Positions 43,401-53,200 of a stretch of DNA of 64,000 nt are shown here, piece after piece. Each line of letters opens with the position of its first letter. Positions within the stretch are counted from its first letter, which is position 1. The DNA comes from Brachionus rotundiformis (lineage: Eukaryota; Rotifera; Eurotatoria; Ploima; Brachionidae): contig JAESIW010000065.1 of the NCBI GenBank assembly GCA_016802295.1, forward strand, positions 930,001 to 994,000, in the 5' to 3' direction. The translations under genes and the position numbers were made by a program. The notes beneath the pieces are model-generated. The model made no database searches. It saw only the letters and a list, made by a program, of their open reading frames with translations, and was not told the DNA's origin.

Positions 43401-44636
43401 AGCCGGGAGACAGGCATTGTGTACGAGGATCTTCGGGACACTTTTGAAAGACTCGATCTGATCAAGAGTGTCAATCAACGGAGCCTAATTGACCTAAAAT
43501 CGGAGCTAATTGAAACAAATTGGCTTCGTTTGCAAAAAATAAGTCCACAAAAGCGCTCATTGTTAAAGCTGGACGTGGACAATTTGATCTGGTCGGCGTA
43601 CATATCGGCTTTTGCGCACTCGCAGGCCGACGCCTTGTTGCCAGTCGACCAGGAGCACTTGGAGGACACTTGTTTCGATATGTACGACACCGATTTGGAT
43701 CTGATTGATCAGGAGATTGGCAAAAAGTGCGACCAAGTGTGCACCAGTGAGAGTAGTAGTAGTGTAGTGACGCAGACGCCGAGCAAGGGCAGACGTGGTC
43801 GGAAGAAAAAGGCGCCCGATTCGGTACAAACGCCCAAAAAAGACGAGCTCAATGTGAACCACAAAGTTGACTCGTCTACTCCATTGATTGTGCCAAAGAC
43901 TAAAAAGCCTATGAAACAGGGCAGACTGGACATGTTTGTGTTGAGCAAGAACTTGGCCAAGAATGACCAGCCAGAGACTCAGGCGGCTATGATTGAACCG
44001 AAATCGCCCGAGTCCTGTCCCCAAACGCCTCTAAACGAGCAGATGGAAGATTTTATCGAGCCAAGAGCACCGGCGCCTGCCATTGATGACTCCATTTCAA
44101 GTGTCAAGGCCGACTTGAATCAAACCAGCTTCGTAAATGTCAGCGACTTGAACAATGAAGAGGACAAATTGGAGGAAGAGAGCGACTCGGCGGGGGCACA
44201 TGTCGAGCCGTTAATTCAACGGCCGGTTGACAACGATTTTGCCACTTTGACCAATGTGGAAAATTTCATGCCCACCGAGCCGCCTGTCAATGTGAGGCCT
44301 GTGCAGAGTACAGGCGAGTTTTATCCGCCGCCGCCGCCGGTTGGCCAGTTTACTCCATCGTCGTACAACTACGGCTATGTATACAATAACGAACAGTGCA
44401 ATCCGTACGCTAATTACAATCCGTACGGAATGCAGCCAAACTACCAGACTTATCCAAACACCGGCACATATGCAACTAATACACAGTTTACCAATTATGG
44501 GTATGAGAGTCAGGTACATGTGGAGCAGAGTGAACAGTATGCTAATTTGGAAACGGTTAACACCCAGTATTACCAAGCGGCGCCAGTTCAGCAACAATAT
44601 GCAAATTATTTTAATGGACAAAGTTTCTACTCATAG
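40434..44636 (+). CDS. KAT6A: KAT6 (MOZ/MORF)-type histone acetyltransferase
   Basis: Single 4.2-kb exon, 1400 residues. Order: N-terminal winged-helix-like unit (about 20-100), a second winged-helix/H15-like unit (125-215), tandem PHD fingers (CSFC...C about 287-342; CCVCLKTC...CAVC about 343-388), a long basic disordered linker, then the MYST domain from ITFGEYLIETWYSAPYP (about 722). The MYST part has the C2HC zinc finger CEFC...HMQKKC, NEIYR, NVSCIMVMPQYQRFGYGR (catalytic-site Cys about 911, acetyl-CoA loop QRFGYG) and SPEKPLSDLGRLSY (catalytic Glu about 946). This is the KAT6/Enok architecture, a histone H3 acetyltransferase that works with BRPF and ING subunits. About 50 extra residues sit between the zinc finger and NEIYR. 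The C-terminus is acidic and then Y/N/Q/P-rich. Codon use is far more GC-rich than in neighbouring genes. KAT6A and KAT6B cannot be told apart. Confidence 0.95.
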   Translation: MESLSSSRRDDEDTSEAKFDPDNLRTKCDPQIIKYVQETIQYMKQNKLQCNLRSIYQHLKQNYTDKYALICQLSEKDLMNQLELAVQEGILSRKFASSNNTKLSSQIYHIPKANYETNTDRNNLNLLLQIVIKSMSVLNRQNFTDSNSSPADDDLTCSVDQVTKYLIENYRFSETDAIQDLLSECVDYLLNKYEKIFIKTSSDQFKLNSVYVRQKLHPKPKTKETALLDPHEVTVDKIQSVLGLRPPYRPEDILRIEEIKRPVTRCRLAPSVDDSSSSACSLDDDLCSFCLRTQNSNPLGRQDKFITCSDCGRSAHTYCLKYSANLIEYLKKPHVKWQCIECKKCCVCLKTCESLLLCDKCDRGFHKECCSPPLRQRPKGQFVCAVCAVNQAPVESAEKKNTKKRKPNHTPQKSSELKKPKVEKVEKVEKIERVDSSEPPANLIDGMSAFFTPSCRQRSHSHYSNSSLHESQSSASKIEAPKTAGKQATKMAKKLIKKSRARLDKKLNNSDKENQSEAHKSRDPLGNLVDSLSHIYCTENETREHKLPQKFSNMIVPKQIKRQRKSLNSSSSDKSPSSLNSELRKKNAKKFKFGAKKSDVLSSEGEEQEEEVTVDEPKEEEKVEIKCEVEVKKRGRKKASSQLEASTNEAREPFSHNRSIPPGCSSDDLDLFKKIQQISQDELRKDDELVLNNSKFKDKKFVTTYQTNKKPDNQKQTLPRLPEFITFGEYLIETWYSAPYPQEYVQKRVLHICEFCLKYCKSKQVLALHMQKKCHIYQDKYLKWKDSPVKKHTRDNKKSLHNRVLTASNYRSINSVVTAESAVWSPLCPPGNEIYRTSNGLLSVFEVDGNTNKIYCQNLCLLAKLFLDHKTLYYDVEPFLFYVLTQNDQNGCHLVGYFSKEKHCLQKNNVSCIMVMPQYQRFGYGRFLIDFSYLLSRVEQQPGSPEKPLSDLGRLSYEAYWGSIVLEKMHHLKQQLLEHKHITFSLRQFSRETGIVYEDLRDTFERLDLIKSVNQRSLIDLKSELIETNWLRLQKISPQKRSLLKLDVDNLIWSAYISAFAHSQADALLPVDQEHLEDTCFDMYDTDLDLIDQEIGKKCDQVCTSESSSSVVTQTPSKGRRGRKKKAPDSVQTPKKDELNVNHKVDSSTPLIVPKTKKPMKQGRLDMFVLSKNLAKNDQPETQAAMIEPKSPESCPQTPLNEQMEDFIEPRAPAPAIDDSISSVKADLNQTSFVNVSDLNNEEDKLEEESDSAGAHVEPLIQRPVDNDFATLTNVENFMPTEPPVNVRPVQSTGEFYPPPPPVGQFTPSSYNYGYVYNNEQCNPYANYNPYGMQPNYQTYPNTGTYATNTQFTNYGYESQVHVEQSEQYANLETVNTQYYQAAPVQQQYANYFNGQSFYS

Positions 44637-45082
44637 AAAATTGAAATCAAGTGTTTGTTTTAGTTGTTAACAATATTAGGCTTTGTTTTGCAGGACCGTT
44701 CAAATAAGTCTCACTGTCGGCTTTTTTTTTTGTTCTATTTTGTGTCTATTATATTTGTAAAATATTATAAATATATAAATATATAAAATTTTTCTTTTTT
44801 TTTTTTATTTTTTTATTTTTCAGTGTCATTTGGGCTAAACTCACAGAATTTGAATTTATTTTTAACATTTTTTTTTTCTCTTTTTACATATTTTGATTTG
44901 AGACTCTTGAAAAATTGATAAATTGGCAACACATACAAATAAATTATACATTATCGATATTTTATATTTATGTAAAGTTTTCCTTCCTCTTATTTAAAAA
45001 TAAATAATCCGATCTTGGTCATTTAGCTGGGCTTGTGATCTGTGCTATTGAAAAATGAACGATCACATTTTTGGTGATTTTC
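44637..45082. other. KAT6 3' flank
   Basis: AT-rich 3' UTR and spacer with several AATATATAAA-like poly(A) candidates around 44770. No gene seen. Confidence 0.5.
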
Positions 45083-45311
45083 CATGACTAATTAAATTTG
45101 GATAAAAAATAGATTAATTTACAAAAATTTATTAAACATTTTGAATCACCGTAAATGCAAATTAATTATAATTTAAAATTTTTTAAAAAGTTGAGTAGAC
45201 AACTCGAGTATATCTTTTTTCAAATTGAGACCAATTTACTTCTTTTAGGAAAAAATTTTAATAGTAAATGTAGCAAGACAAACGTTCTAATATTTCTTCA
45301 ATTGAGCTGAT
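45083..45311 (-). pseudogene. Inverted, deleted copy of the GPCR 3' end
   Basis: The minus strand of this segment matches 37791-38108, covering the TM7 start of the plus-strand GPCR, its last codons, stop and about 140 bp of 3' flank. The copy is about 90 bp shorter: the part encoding most of TM7 and the cytoplasmic tail is missing, and the reading resumes at the final KRSK/SI codons. Outside the deletion the two differ only at scattered positions, so the duplication is recent relative to the paralogue split. The matching is to this GPCR, not to the 26-kb one. Non-functional fragment. Confidence 0.85.
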
Positions 45312-45984
45312 CTTTTATCACTGAAAACACCAGAGAAGTCATTTTGAGTTTTTTTTAGAATTTTATAGGCCTGTAGATAATGAAGGGATAAACATTTTTC
45401 CATTTTTAATTGCCTCTTTCAACTGTCTTTTATTTGATTTTATAAATATATGATTTTTTACCGTATTCCCTCAATCAATTATCGAGATGTACTTTGCATG
45501 GTCCAAGGTCCATTGTCCATTCATTATTTTCTTGTGATGCAGCATAACAGTCATTGCCTTTGTTTAGTGGTAGTTTTTTAAAATTTTAATTAAAATTGAC
45601 CGAATTTTGCAGGAAAAATTAAATAAATTTGTATGATGATGAAAAATAAAAAGTTAAATCAATTAAAAAAAAATAATAAAATTGAAATTAATGCTTTTTA
45701 GAAGTCTTTTTTGATTTTTTATCAAGGAACCACCCAAAGGACAAAGTACACCATTTGGATGCTTAATAAATTATCTTATCACTTTATTTTGTGCCAACTC
45801 AGAACACGAAGGACTTGAAAAAGCCAATGTTTTGTATTGACCTGACCTTAACTTTACTGAATTAATTTGTAATTTTGATAAAGAAGAGCTTAAAACATCA
45901 ATATTCGGATCATTTTCAGAATCAATCTAGCCTTTTAATCTTGATAAATTGACTCCATAGCTCTAACTCCATTCTTCTATATGT
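45312..45984. other. AT-rich stretch with a diverged dispersed repeat
   Basis: Around 45484-45547 the sequence resembles the reverse complement of 38730-38800 (shared blocks AGATGTACTTTG, CATGGTCCAA and CTTGTGATG). The part at 45725-45850 is less AT-rich but has no clear ORF. Confidence 0.4.
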
Positions 45985-46215
45985 TTCACCATTTGACAAT
46001 GTTCAAGCCAGTATGTCCTTGCCTTGTTGCATTTTGATTTTAAAACTGGTTTGAGTCTGGCAAATGCTTCTTTTGCTTTTGCAAGTCTATCCTTGATGTA
46101 AGTTTGCGTTCCTATTTATTCACTTATAATGCTTCGCTAAAACACCCAATGTTGTTACCATCTATGATGATCGGTATATTCAATTTGGTATTTATACACA
46201 TAACTTTTGTTTTGT
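45985..46215 (-). mobile_element. RTE-type LINE relic (minus strand)
   Basis: Minus-strand reading in shifted frames gives KTKVMxINT-like and YLGSIIS-like decay (FSEAL) and then YIKDRLAKAKEAFARLKPVL followed by KSKCNKAR, the segment found after the RT domain of RTE-clade LINE proteins. Stops and frameshifts are frequent. The segment is clearly related to 59010-59150 on the plus strand, which decodes to the same peptide. Confidence 0.65.
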
Positions 46216-48066
46216 AAAAATTAAACAAATTTTAAAAAATTTCCTTTTTTTAATTCGATCTAAAAATTTTCGAGTTCCGAATTTCAATAATATGATTTAC
46301 TCATATTAAAACCGATTTTTTTATTTCTTTAATTCTACAATTTAAATAATATCTGAAAAATCAAGGTTTAATGTTTTTAAACTTTAAACAAAAATTTTGA
46401 ATATTTATTTAAAATAACCTCGATTAACTACCCTAAAAAATATCGTTTAACCAAATAGAAAGTACTAATTTAATAATGACTTTAATAATAATAATAATAA
46501 TAGTTAATATTCTACGGTCAGTTTAGTTAATCTAAAATGACAAAACAGGAAGACTATAGAAAATTAAAACAAGCATCATAATATGAAAAAAATACAATTT
46601 AAAAGTAAGCTTTAGCTTTTATTAAAATCATAAGTTTTAGAATATATTATTATTGACTAAATCAGTGTAACAAGACGATTTGCATAACAATTAACATTGT
46701 TATTCATTTCCTAATTAAAAATCATCGAAAGTAAGACCTCAGAATCCACATAAGCAACATAGTTTTTTTAGCTTTGTTGAACATTATTTTTCAAGCAACA
46801 AAATTTTAAGAGTTTTTTTTTAATTACGTTTTATCCTATCATTTTAATTATATTTATTTAGAAAATTATATAAAATATTGATTTTGTTATTTATAATCTA
46901 TAAATAAAAATAACTAACTATTTTTTAATCAAGTTTGAATTATTTTTAATAGATCTGAATTATAATTATTTATTTTTGAAAAAATTTTATTTTTTTTTTA
47001 ATTTTGACATCACAATTGTTTTTAAGGTAAAAAGATTCAATAATAAATTCTAAAATAACAAATTTTTGTTTCACGTGATTCAACTCTCGTGAAAAATTTT
47101 AACTTGAAAATGAAATAAAAAACAAAGCTTACCTTGAGAAAATTCTATAGATTTTTTTAAAGTAATAAAACCTTTTTTATAAGGACTAGAATTTGTTTTT
47201 GAATTTTTTAAATCAATTTGTTTATAAAAATAAACAGATAATATTTTTATAACAAAATTCTCTTTTTAAAATCCAATTTAACTAGTTCACAAAGATTAGT
47301 ATAAGTTGATTTGAATACAAATATAACTCATATCAGAAATGATGGTTTAAAATTCTATAAGGATTTAATCTAGTCTAAATTTTAATTGTAGTTAATAAAT
47401 CATTTGAATCATCAACTAATAAAATACAAATTAGATATATAATTAATTTTTTTTAAAAATTTCAGAAATATTAGTTTAAATTGAAAAAGCTTTTAAGTTT
47501 ATTTATTTTTGAGATTACTTTAAATGCCAATGGGATTTTTCTATATTTTATGTTTAATTTGTTAAAAATTAATTAATAGTTTCAAACCAACATCAACTAA
47601 ACGTATTTTTAAATTTAACAAATCCTTTTTCAAATACAAAAATAAAAGACTTTTTTAAAATGATATTTTTTTATTAAATTTTTTAATTTCCTAGGATACA
47701 TTGTTTATAGAAGAATATTCTTAAGCTATGTTTATTCTTATTAATTAAGCTTTAATAAATAATTAAAAATAGACGACTTATTCTTTGCTTTCTTTTTATG
47801 AAAACTTTGATAAACGTGTTTTTCTAAAAGGTGTATTTTTATACTAAAATTCTCAACAAAATTCAAATGACTTCTTCGAGTAGGTTTGAAACCGTATTTG
47901 GTATTTATACCATGTGTGTTAGTGATGGTTTGATAAATATTTATACATTGTAAAGGTGAATCGTTTTATTTTTATTGAAATTTAGAATTGTTAAATAGTG
48001 TCGAATGTGGCAATATTTGTCTAAAGAGTGACAAAATTTGAATAATTAACAAAATCTTAAAAAATC
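46216..48066. other. AT-rich non-coding stretch
   Basis: About 1.85 kb with no ORF, repeat or RNA gene that I can support apart from a short (AAT)n run at about 46480-46501. Confidence 0.5.
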
Positions 48067-48147
48067 GCTGCGAACAGGATTTGAACCTGTGCGGGAATAT
48101 CCCAACAGATTTCAAGTCTGTCGCCTTAACCACTCGGCCATCGCAGC
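48067..48147 (-). tRNA. tRNA-Ser (anticodon UGA)
   Basis: Read on the minus strand, this folds as a class II tRNA. The acceptor stem pairs GCTGCGA with TCGCAGC, the D arm contains GGCCGAGTGGTTAAGGC, the anticodon stem-loop is ACAGA-CTTGAAA-TCTGT with anticodon TGA, the long variable arm is TGGGATATTCCCG, and the T arm contains GGTTCAAATCC. There is no intron. A T-run follows on the minus strand, consistent with RNA polymerase III termination. Confidence 0.96.
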
Positions 48148-48269
48148 TCAATACAAATAAATTTAAATGATATCAATATAAACAAAAAATTTATTTTGAT
48201 TAATTATAATAAATTTAAAATTTAATCTAAAATATCATAGTCTAAATTAATTATAAATATAAAATTAAT

Positions 48270-50231
48270 TTAAAAGTTGACCAATTTAGGTCCCTGTTTG
48301 GTAATTTGTTGCTTAAATGTTGTTTTGCTACTCAAAGATGTTTTTTGCTCATCATTTTTAATTTCAGCATTTCCATTTGGCAATTTTTGCGATTGATTTC
48401 TTGATACAGTTAATTTTACTGGAGTTACATAAGCAGGTAAGTCATCATCATGTTTTTGAGTTTTAGGGCTTCCTTCCTTTTTTTCGCTTTCTGAATTTTT
48501 CAATTTATCAATTGGTTTCGTGAGTTCAGAATTGTAGGTTGGAACTCTTGTAAACAAAGATTTGTTACGTTTGTTGTTGAGAGTTGGGTCATTATAACGA
48601 GTAGTTAAGCCACGTCTCGCAGTTGAGGATTCTGAGTCCAAAAAATTATCATTACTTGTCCATTTTGATAATTTGGGCATGTAGGCTTGAGAGGAATCGA
48701 AATGATTCGGTGAAGCTTGGTTCAAAAATGAAAATTCGTCCAAATTGGACTCCTTAAAACTTGCCAAATCATTGAACTCACTGATCACAGTTTGATTTTC
48801 ATTTGAATTAGGATCAAACGATTTTAGAACAATTTTACCAAATGTGTTCGAAACTTGTACAGTTGAGTCTGGTACGAAGAAAATCTAAATAATTTTTTGT
48901 CTAAAGTTTAGTCTTAATTTTGAAAATTTAATTTTTTACGCTGTAAATTGGAACTCGGCTTGTTCGTTGTTGATTTAGCTTTTGCAGATTGGCTTTGGCA
49001 TAGGATTTAATACTTTTTAGTTTCATTAAATTAATTTCATTTCTTTAAAAAAAAATAAATTTAATTTTTTTTTTTGAAAATTAACTTATTACTCTGTGTT
49101 AAGCATAAAATTTTCTATTTGTTCACATATTCGCTCCGATGTTTGAAATGTGTCTTCATTAATCGATGAATTAATTCTATTTAAACAAAAAATATTAATT
49201 ATACTTTTATTTTAATTAATTAAAATAAACTTTTTTTGGTTATCGACAAAAGCATCAATTGAGCTAAATAGCTCATCACGTTTGTTTTCTAGTTCTAGCT
49301 CTATTTTTCTCTTTATTTGTTGCATGGTCATGTTAATAAATTTCTTTATCTGCTGGCTATTCCTAATGTTCTCATTGCACTGAGACTTTTTAGCACCTTA
49401 CAAATAATCCCAGTTAATTTGAAAATTGTTAAAATCTGATTATAAAATTTAAATGGAAACAAACAATTCAAACTAGTGTTTTAAATCGTAGTTTATCTTT
49501 GACAAAAACCCAAAATAAAAGGAAATCGTGTCTTTTAAAATTATTTTCTCCAAGAATACCTAGGCAAAACTTTGTTGATTAACAAGGTAACTCAACCAAA
49601 GTATAAAAGTCATTTATTATATTCTGTATAGTAAGATAAATTTAAAAAACAAAAATAAACTGAGAATGATTTTTTTTCTAATTTGACTAAAATTCAAATT
49701 TAAAATACCCAAATATTTTTTCATATCATTGACTCCATTTTCAAGAAAGCTTTTCATCTTTAAAAGCTCATTAATCTCATTTTCCCATTGAATTTCATAG
49801 CATTTTTCGCAAACCTTTAGCTCGTTGAATCTAATCAAATAAGTGTATGTACCACATTCAAGGCAACAGCCTTTGAATTCAGGATCTTCTTGGAATTGTT
49901 GATTAGTTGATACGGTTACTGGATCCTCATATAAAAATGTATTATTATATGAAAATCTGGAAGAAGGAGTGGTTGCTGCACTGATTGGTGAGCTGTAGTA
50001 TCCAGAAGAAGTTGATCTTGTAAATTTCAATTCTGGCTTTGTTTTTGCTTGGAATTTTTCACTAATTTCTGATTTCTGAGCCAAATCTGGGCTTAATGAT
50101 GCTGGGCTCTCGTTTGATGAATTTGATGTTGATTCATTGCTTAGAGTTACTAAACTTGGTTTTTGAAAAGGCGAAGTTGTATTTTCCACTTTATCTGTTT
50201 GGATGGACTCAAACTTGTCGTTAATATTCAT
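48270..50231 (-). CDS. Unknown protein with CxxC pair and coiled coil
   Basis: Five exons on the minus strand: 50231-49709, 49396-49231, 49176-49093, 49042-48940 and 48884-48270, joining in frame to 496 residues. The first about 110 residues are disordered and rich in S, T and P. Residues 121-145 carry GCCLECGTYTYLIRF...VCEKCYEIQW, two CxxC pairs spaced like a small zinc-binding finger or B-box fragment. A probable coiled coil follows (NELLKMKSFLENGVNDM and then QQIKRKIELELENKRDELF). The C-terminal 250 residues are disordered, polar and basic. The finger plus coiled coil is reminiscent of TRIM-like proteins, but RING and B-box are not complete, so no function is assigned. Confidence 0.7.
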
Positions 50232-53200
50232 TTTTTTTAAGTTCTAAATAAATTTTGATGCCAGTATAATTATTTTAATTAAAAACATGCAAAAACTCAA
50301 GTTAGCTTTAAATTTTTAAATTTAAATTCATTTAGACAGGTAAATGGAACTTCAATTTATGAAAAAATACTAAATTAGCTCCTTTGAAATTCGAATTTTA
50401 AAAGACATAAAATTTTACCTGTATAGACTTAATGAAACAGGTTTGTAGAAATCTTGTTTCGAATAATTATCACATAATCTTTAGCTGTTTGACATTTTAA
50501 AAATTGCCTAATTTTTTATCATGGTCAATAAATTTTTCTAAAATAGCACAACTCCACTATTTTTTTAAGTTTTAATCCAGTTTTTAGCTTTAAGCTAGAA
50601 TAATTGTGAATTTCGAAGAATGCCATTTTAAAAATATAAGTTCTATACAGGTGTGTTTTTGAATCACAAGTTTACAAGAAAACTTTAGGACAATTATGTA
50701 ACCAAGTTTTTTAAATAAAATAACAATCTTTTTTAAATTTTGCCAAAATAGATAAACATTTTTCTATTTGGCCAATAATTAGAAACAGAGAAAAAATTAA
50801 TCATATATATATTTTTTAATTTATCTTTAAAGTTCTGTTTATAATTTTTAAATTTAATCTTATACGATTCAGAAGGCTTATGAATATAATTAGAATATGA
50901 AAAATTGCCATTAAGCTACAATGTATTGTTTATTCTTTATTATTCCTTATGATATTTTTAAATTAAAAGAAACTGTAAATATTGGATTTTGTCATTTAAC
51001 TGAAATAACACTCTGAGGTAGAATTTTTAGAATATTTATTTTTTGAAAATGTAAAATTATTAATCTAAATATTAATGTCATAAATTTATATATATTCTAA
51101 TAATTTAGTTATTATTCTTTAAAAATATATATTGTTTGGCTATTTTTATTAATAAAAGAAAGAAATTATTTTGATTAAATGAACCAAATGGTTTTTGACA
51201 TTTATCTATTCGACTTACCTCTGATATTTTTTATAAATCCTTATTATAAAATAAAAACGTCTATTTATCATGTACATTGAATCCCAACTTTTAAAAATGA
51301 TATTTTTACCCAAAAATAGATTACAAACTGACCATTAAATGCATCAAATGAAAAATTTATGAGATATTTATTAAGGTCAAATAGATTTGGGTCTTTTAAT
51401 TAGGTTGAAAGAAAAGTGTTACTATTACAATCGAAAACATTCCCGAGTTAAAATTAGATACAATTTTGATTTTTTTCTGGCATACTCTGAAATTTTATAA
51501 ATTTTTTTCTTTGCCAAATGAAATAAATTTATTAGACTTAATAGTAATATGATACACAAAAGACTTATTGGTTTAAGATATCTGGTATTCTACTCATTTC
51601 AAAATTAAACTTGTTTTTCCCAGACTATCCATATAATACGTAAAAAGTCAATAAAAAGTGGTTAAGCTAAAGTTAAAATTTAATTGAGACAATAGGGTTT
51701 TTAAAAATTTAAGTTTTTAGGCACAATTTGAGATAAGAGTTTTATCGAGTATTAATGCAAAAAAAAACTTTCTATAAAAAATTTTAATCAAATTGTAGAT
51801 TAATGACAATTAATTGTTTGCTACAAGTATTTTAATAAATATTTAATTTTTTATAAATAAGATAAAATAACTAATAGATTTAATTAATTTTTAAAAAAGA
51901 AATCAAATTGAAAAGAAGTTGAAATTTCGCTGTTAAATTAGAATTATTTTAATTTTTAATTCTGATAATTTTCAGCTATTATTTGAAAAAATTTTGTAGG
52001 TATTCGAATCCCTAAAAAATTAATTAAATTTTAACTGAAAATAGAAGTCAAATATTTAAATTTTGTTTATTTTAAGAAAAACATTTAACAATTTATTTAT
52101 ATAACTTTTAAACTAATAGTAAAAATTTATAAAATATTTTGCCTTACTTTTGTCAAATAATTTTGAATTTCTTAACAGGATATGATGCACATTTTTATAT
52201 AAAAATTCAAATCGTTGATGAGAAATGACCAAATTTAGTTTTAAAAATGAAAAGAAATACGGCACGAAATACGTATATTAGCATTTTTAATTTTATAAAG
52301 AGTCTCAGTTCAGTATTATACCAGGATAAGATAATTGATAGTCAGATGGCAATAGCTTTTTTTTTATTTTAAATTAATATTTGTTGATAAAAAAATGTAT
52401 CCTATTTGATTTAATTTTACAATTATACAACAACATCATTTTAAATTGTCAAGACTTTTTTATTTTTTAATATCAGTTTTTTTTAAATAGAGAGCAAAGT
52501 TTGCAAAATAAATGTTGAACAAAGTTATAAAATCTTATACATTTTAAGGCTATTGTCAATTAGGATTTTTAATTTTAGAAAAAATAATTGTTTACAAGTG
52601 AAGTCTAATTTTAAAAGATCACAAGATTTTACGCTTTCTAAATTTGGTTCATTAAACTTAAAATACTCAAAAAAAACATCTTAAGGCTGTAGAAATCGAT
52701 CAGGCGGCTCCATTAAAACTATTTGCAATATATTATATTACTTAATTTAATTCAGCTTTTATTATAGTGGTATACTATTACATTAGTTTATACTTTCTTT
52801 TAATTAAACTAATCACTTGAGTAATACTTAAAGTAAACACATACCACGATTTTCGGCATTTTTCATCAGACTGAAAATGGAACCTTATGCAATTTAAGAT
52901 AAGCCACAATAAAATCGTACTTTTCATTCATGGAAATTAATCCTTTCAAAGTATGCTAAGTATGGAACAGATTATAAATCAAATGAAATTTAATAGATGA
53001 GCGCTACTTTTTCATGGGCTTATGTGCTGATCAGCTTCTTAGACTACTCATTTTACGTAAGCTTAATTCATGTGTGCCAAAAGCTCAAAAGAAGCGCTCT
53101 TAAGAGGTAGCATTATTATTTTTTATAGGTGCATCACTCATTATTTTTTGGCGACATGGCTTCTATCTGGCTCAGATAATGTTTTAAAACTTGATCACAA

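Noticed and set aside
40901..44670. Many ORFs of 60-150 codons in other frames and on the opposite strand of the KAT6 gene
   Set aside because: They are shadows of a GC-rich coding region with few stop codons in any frame. None has recognisable domains, and the sense frame has complete PHD and MYST domains.
46480..46501. Short (AAT)n run as a functional repeat
   Set aside because: A simple microsatellite, expected in DNA this AT-rich.
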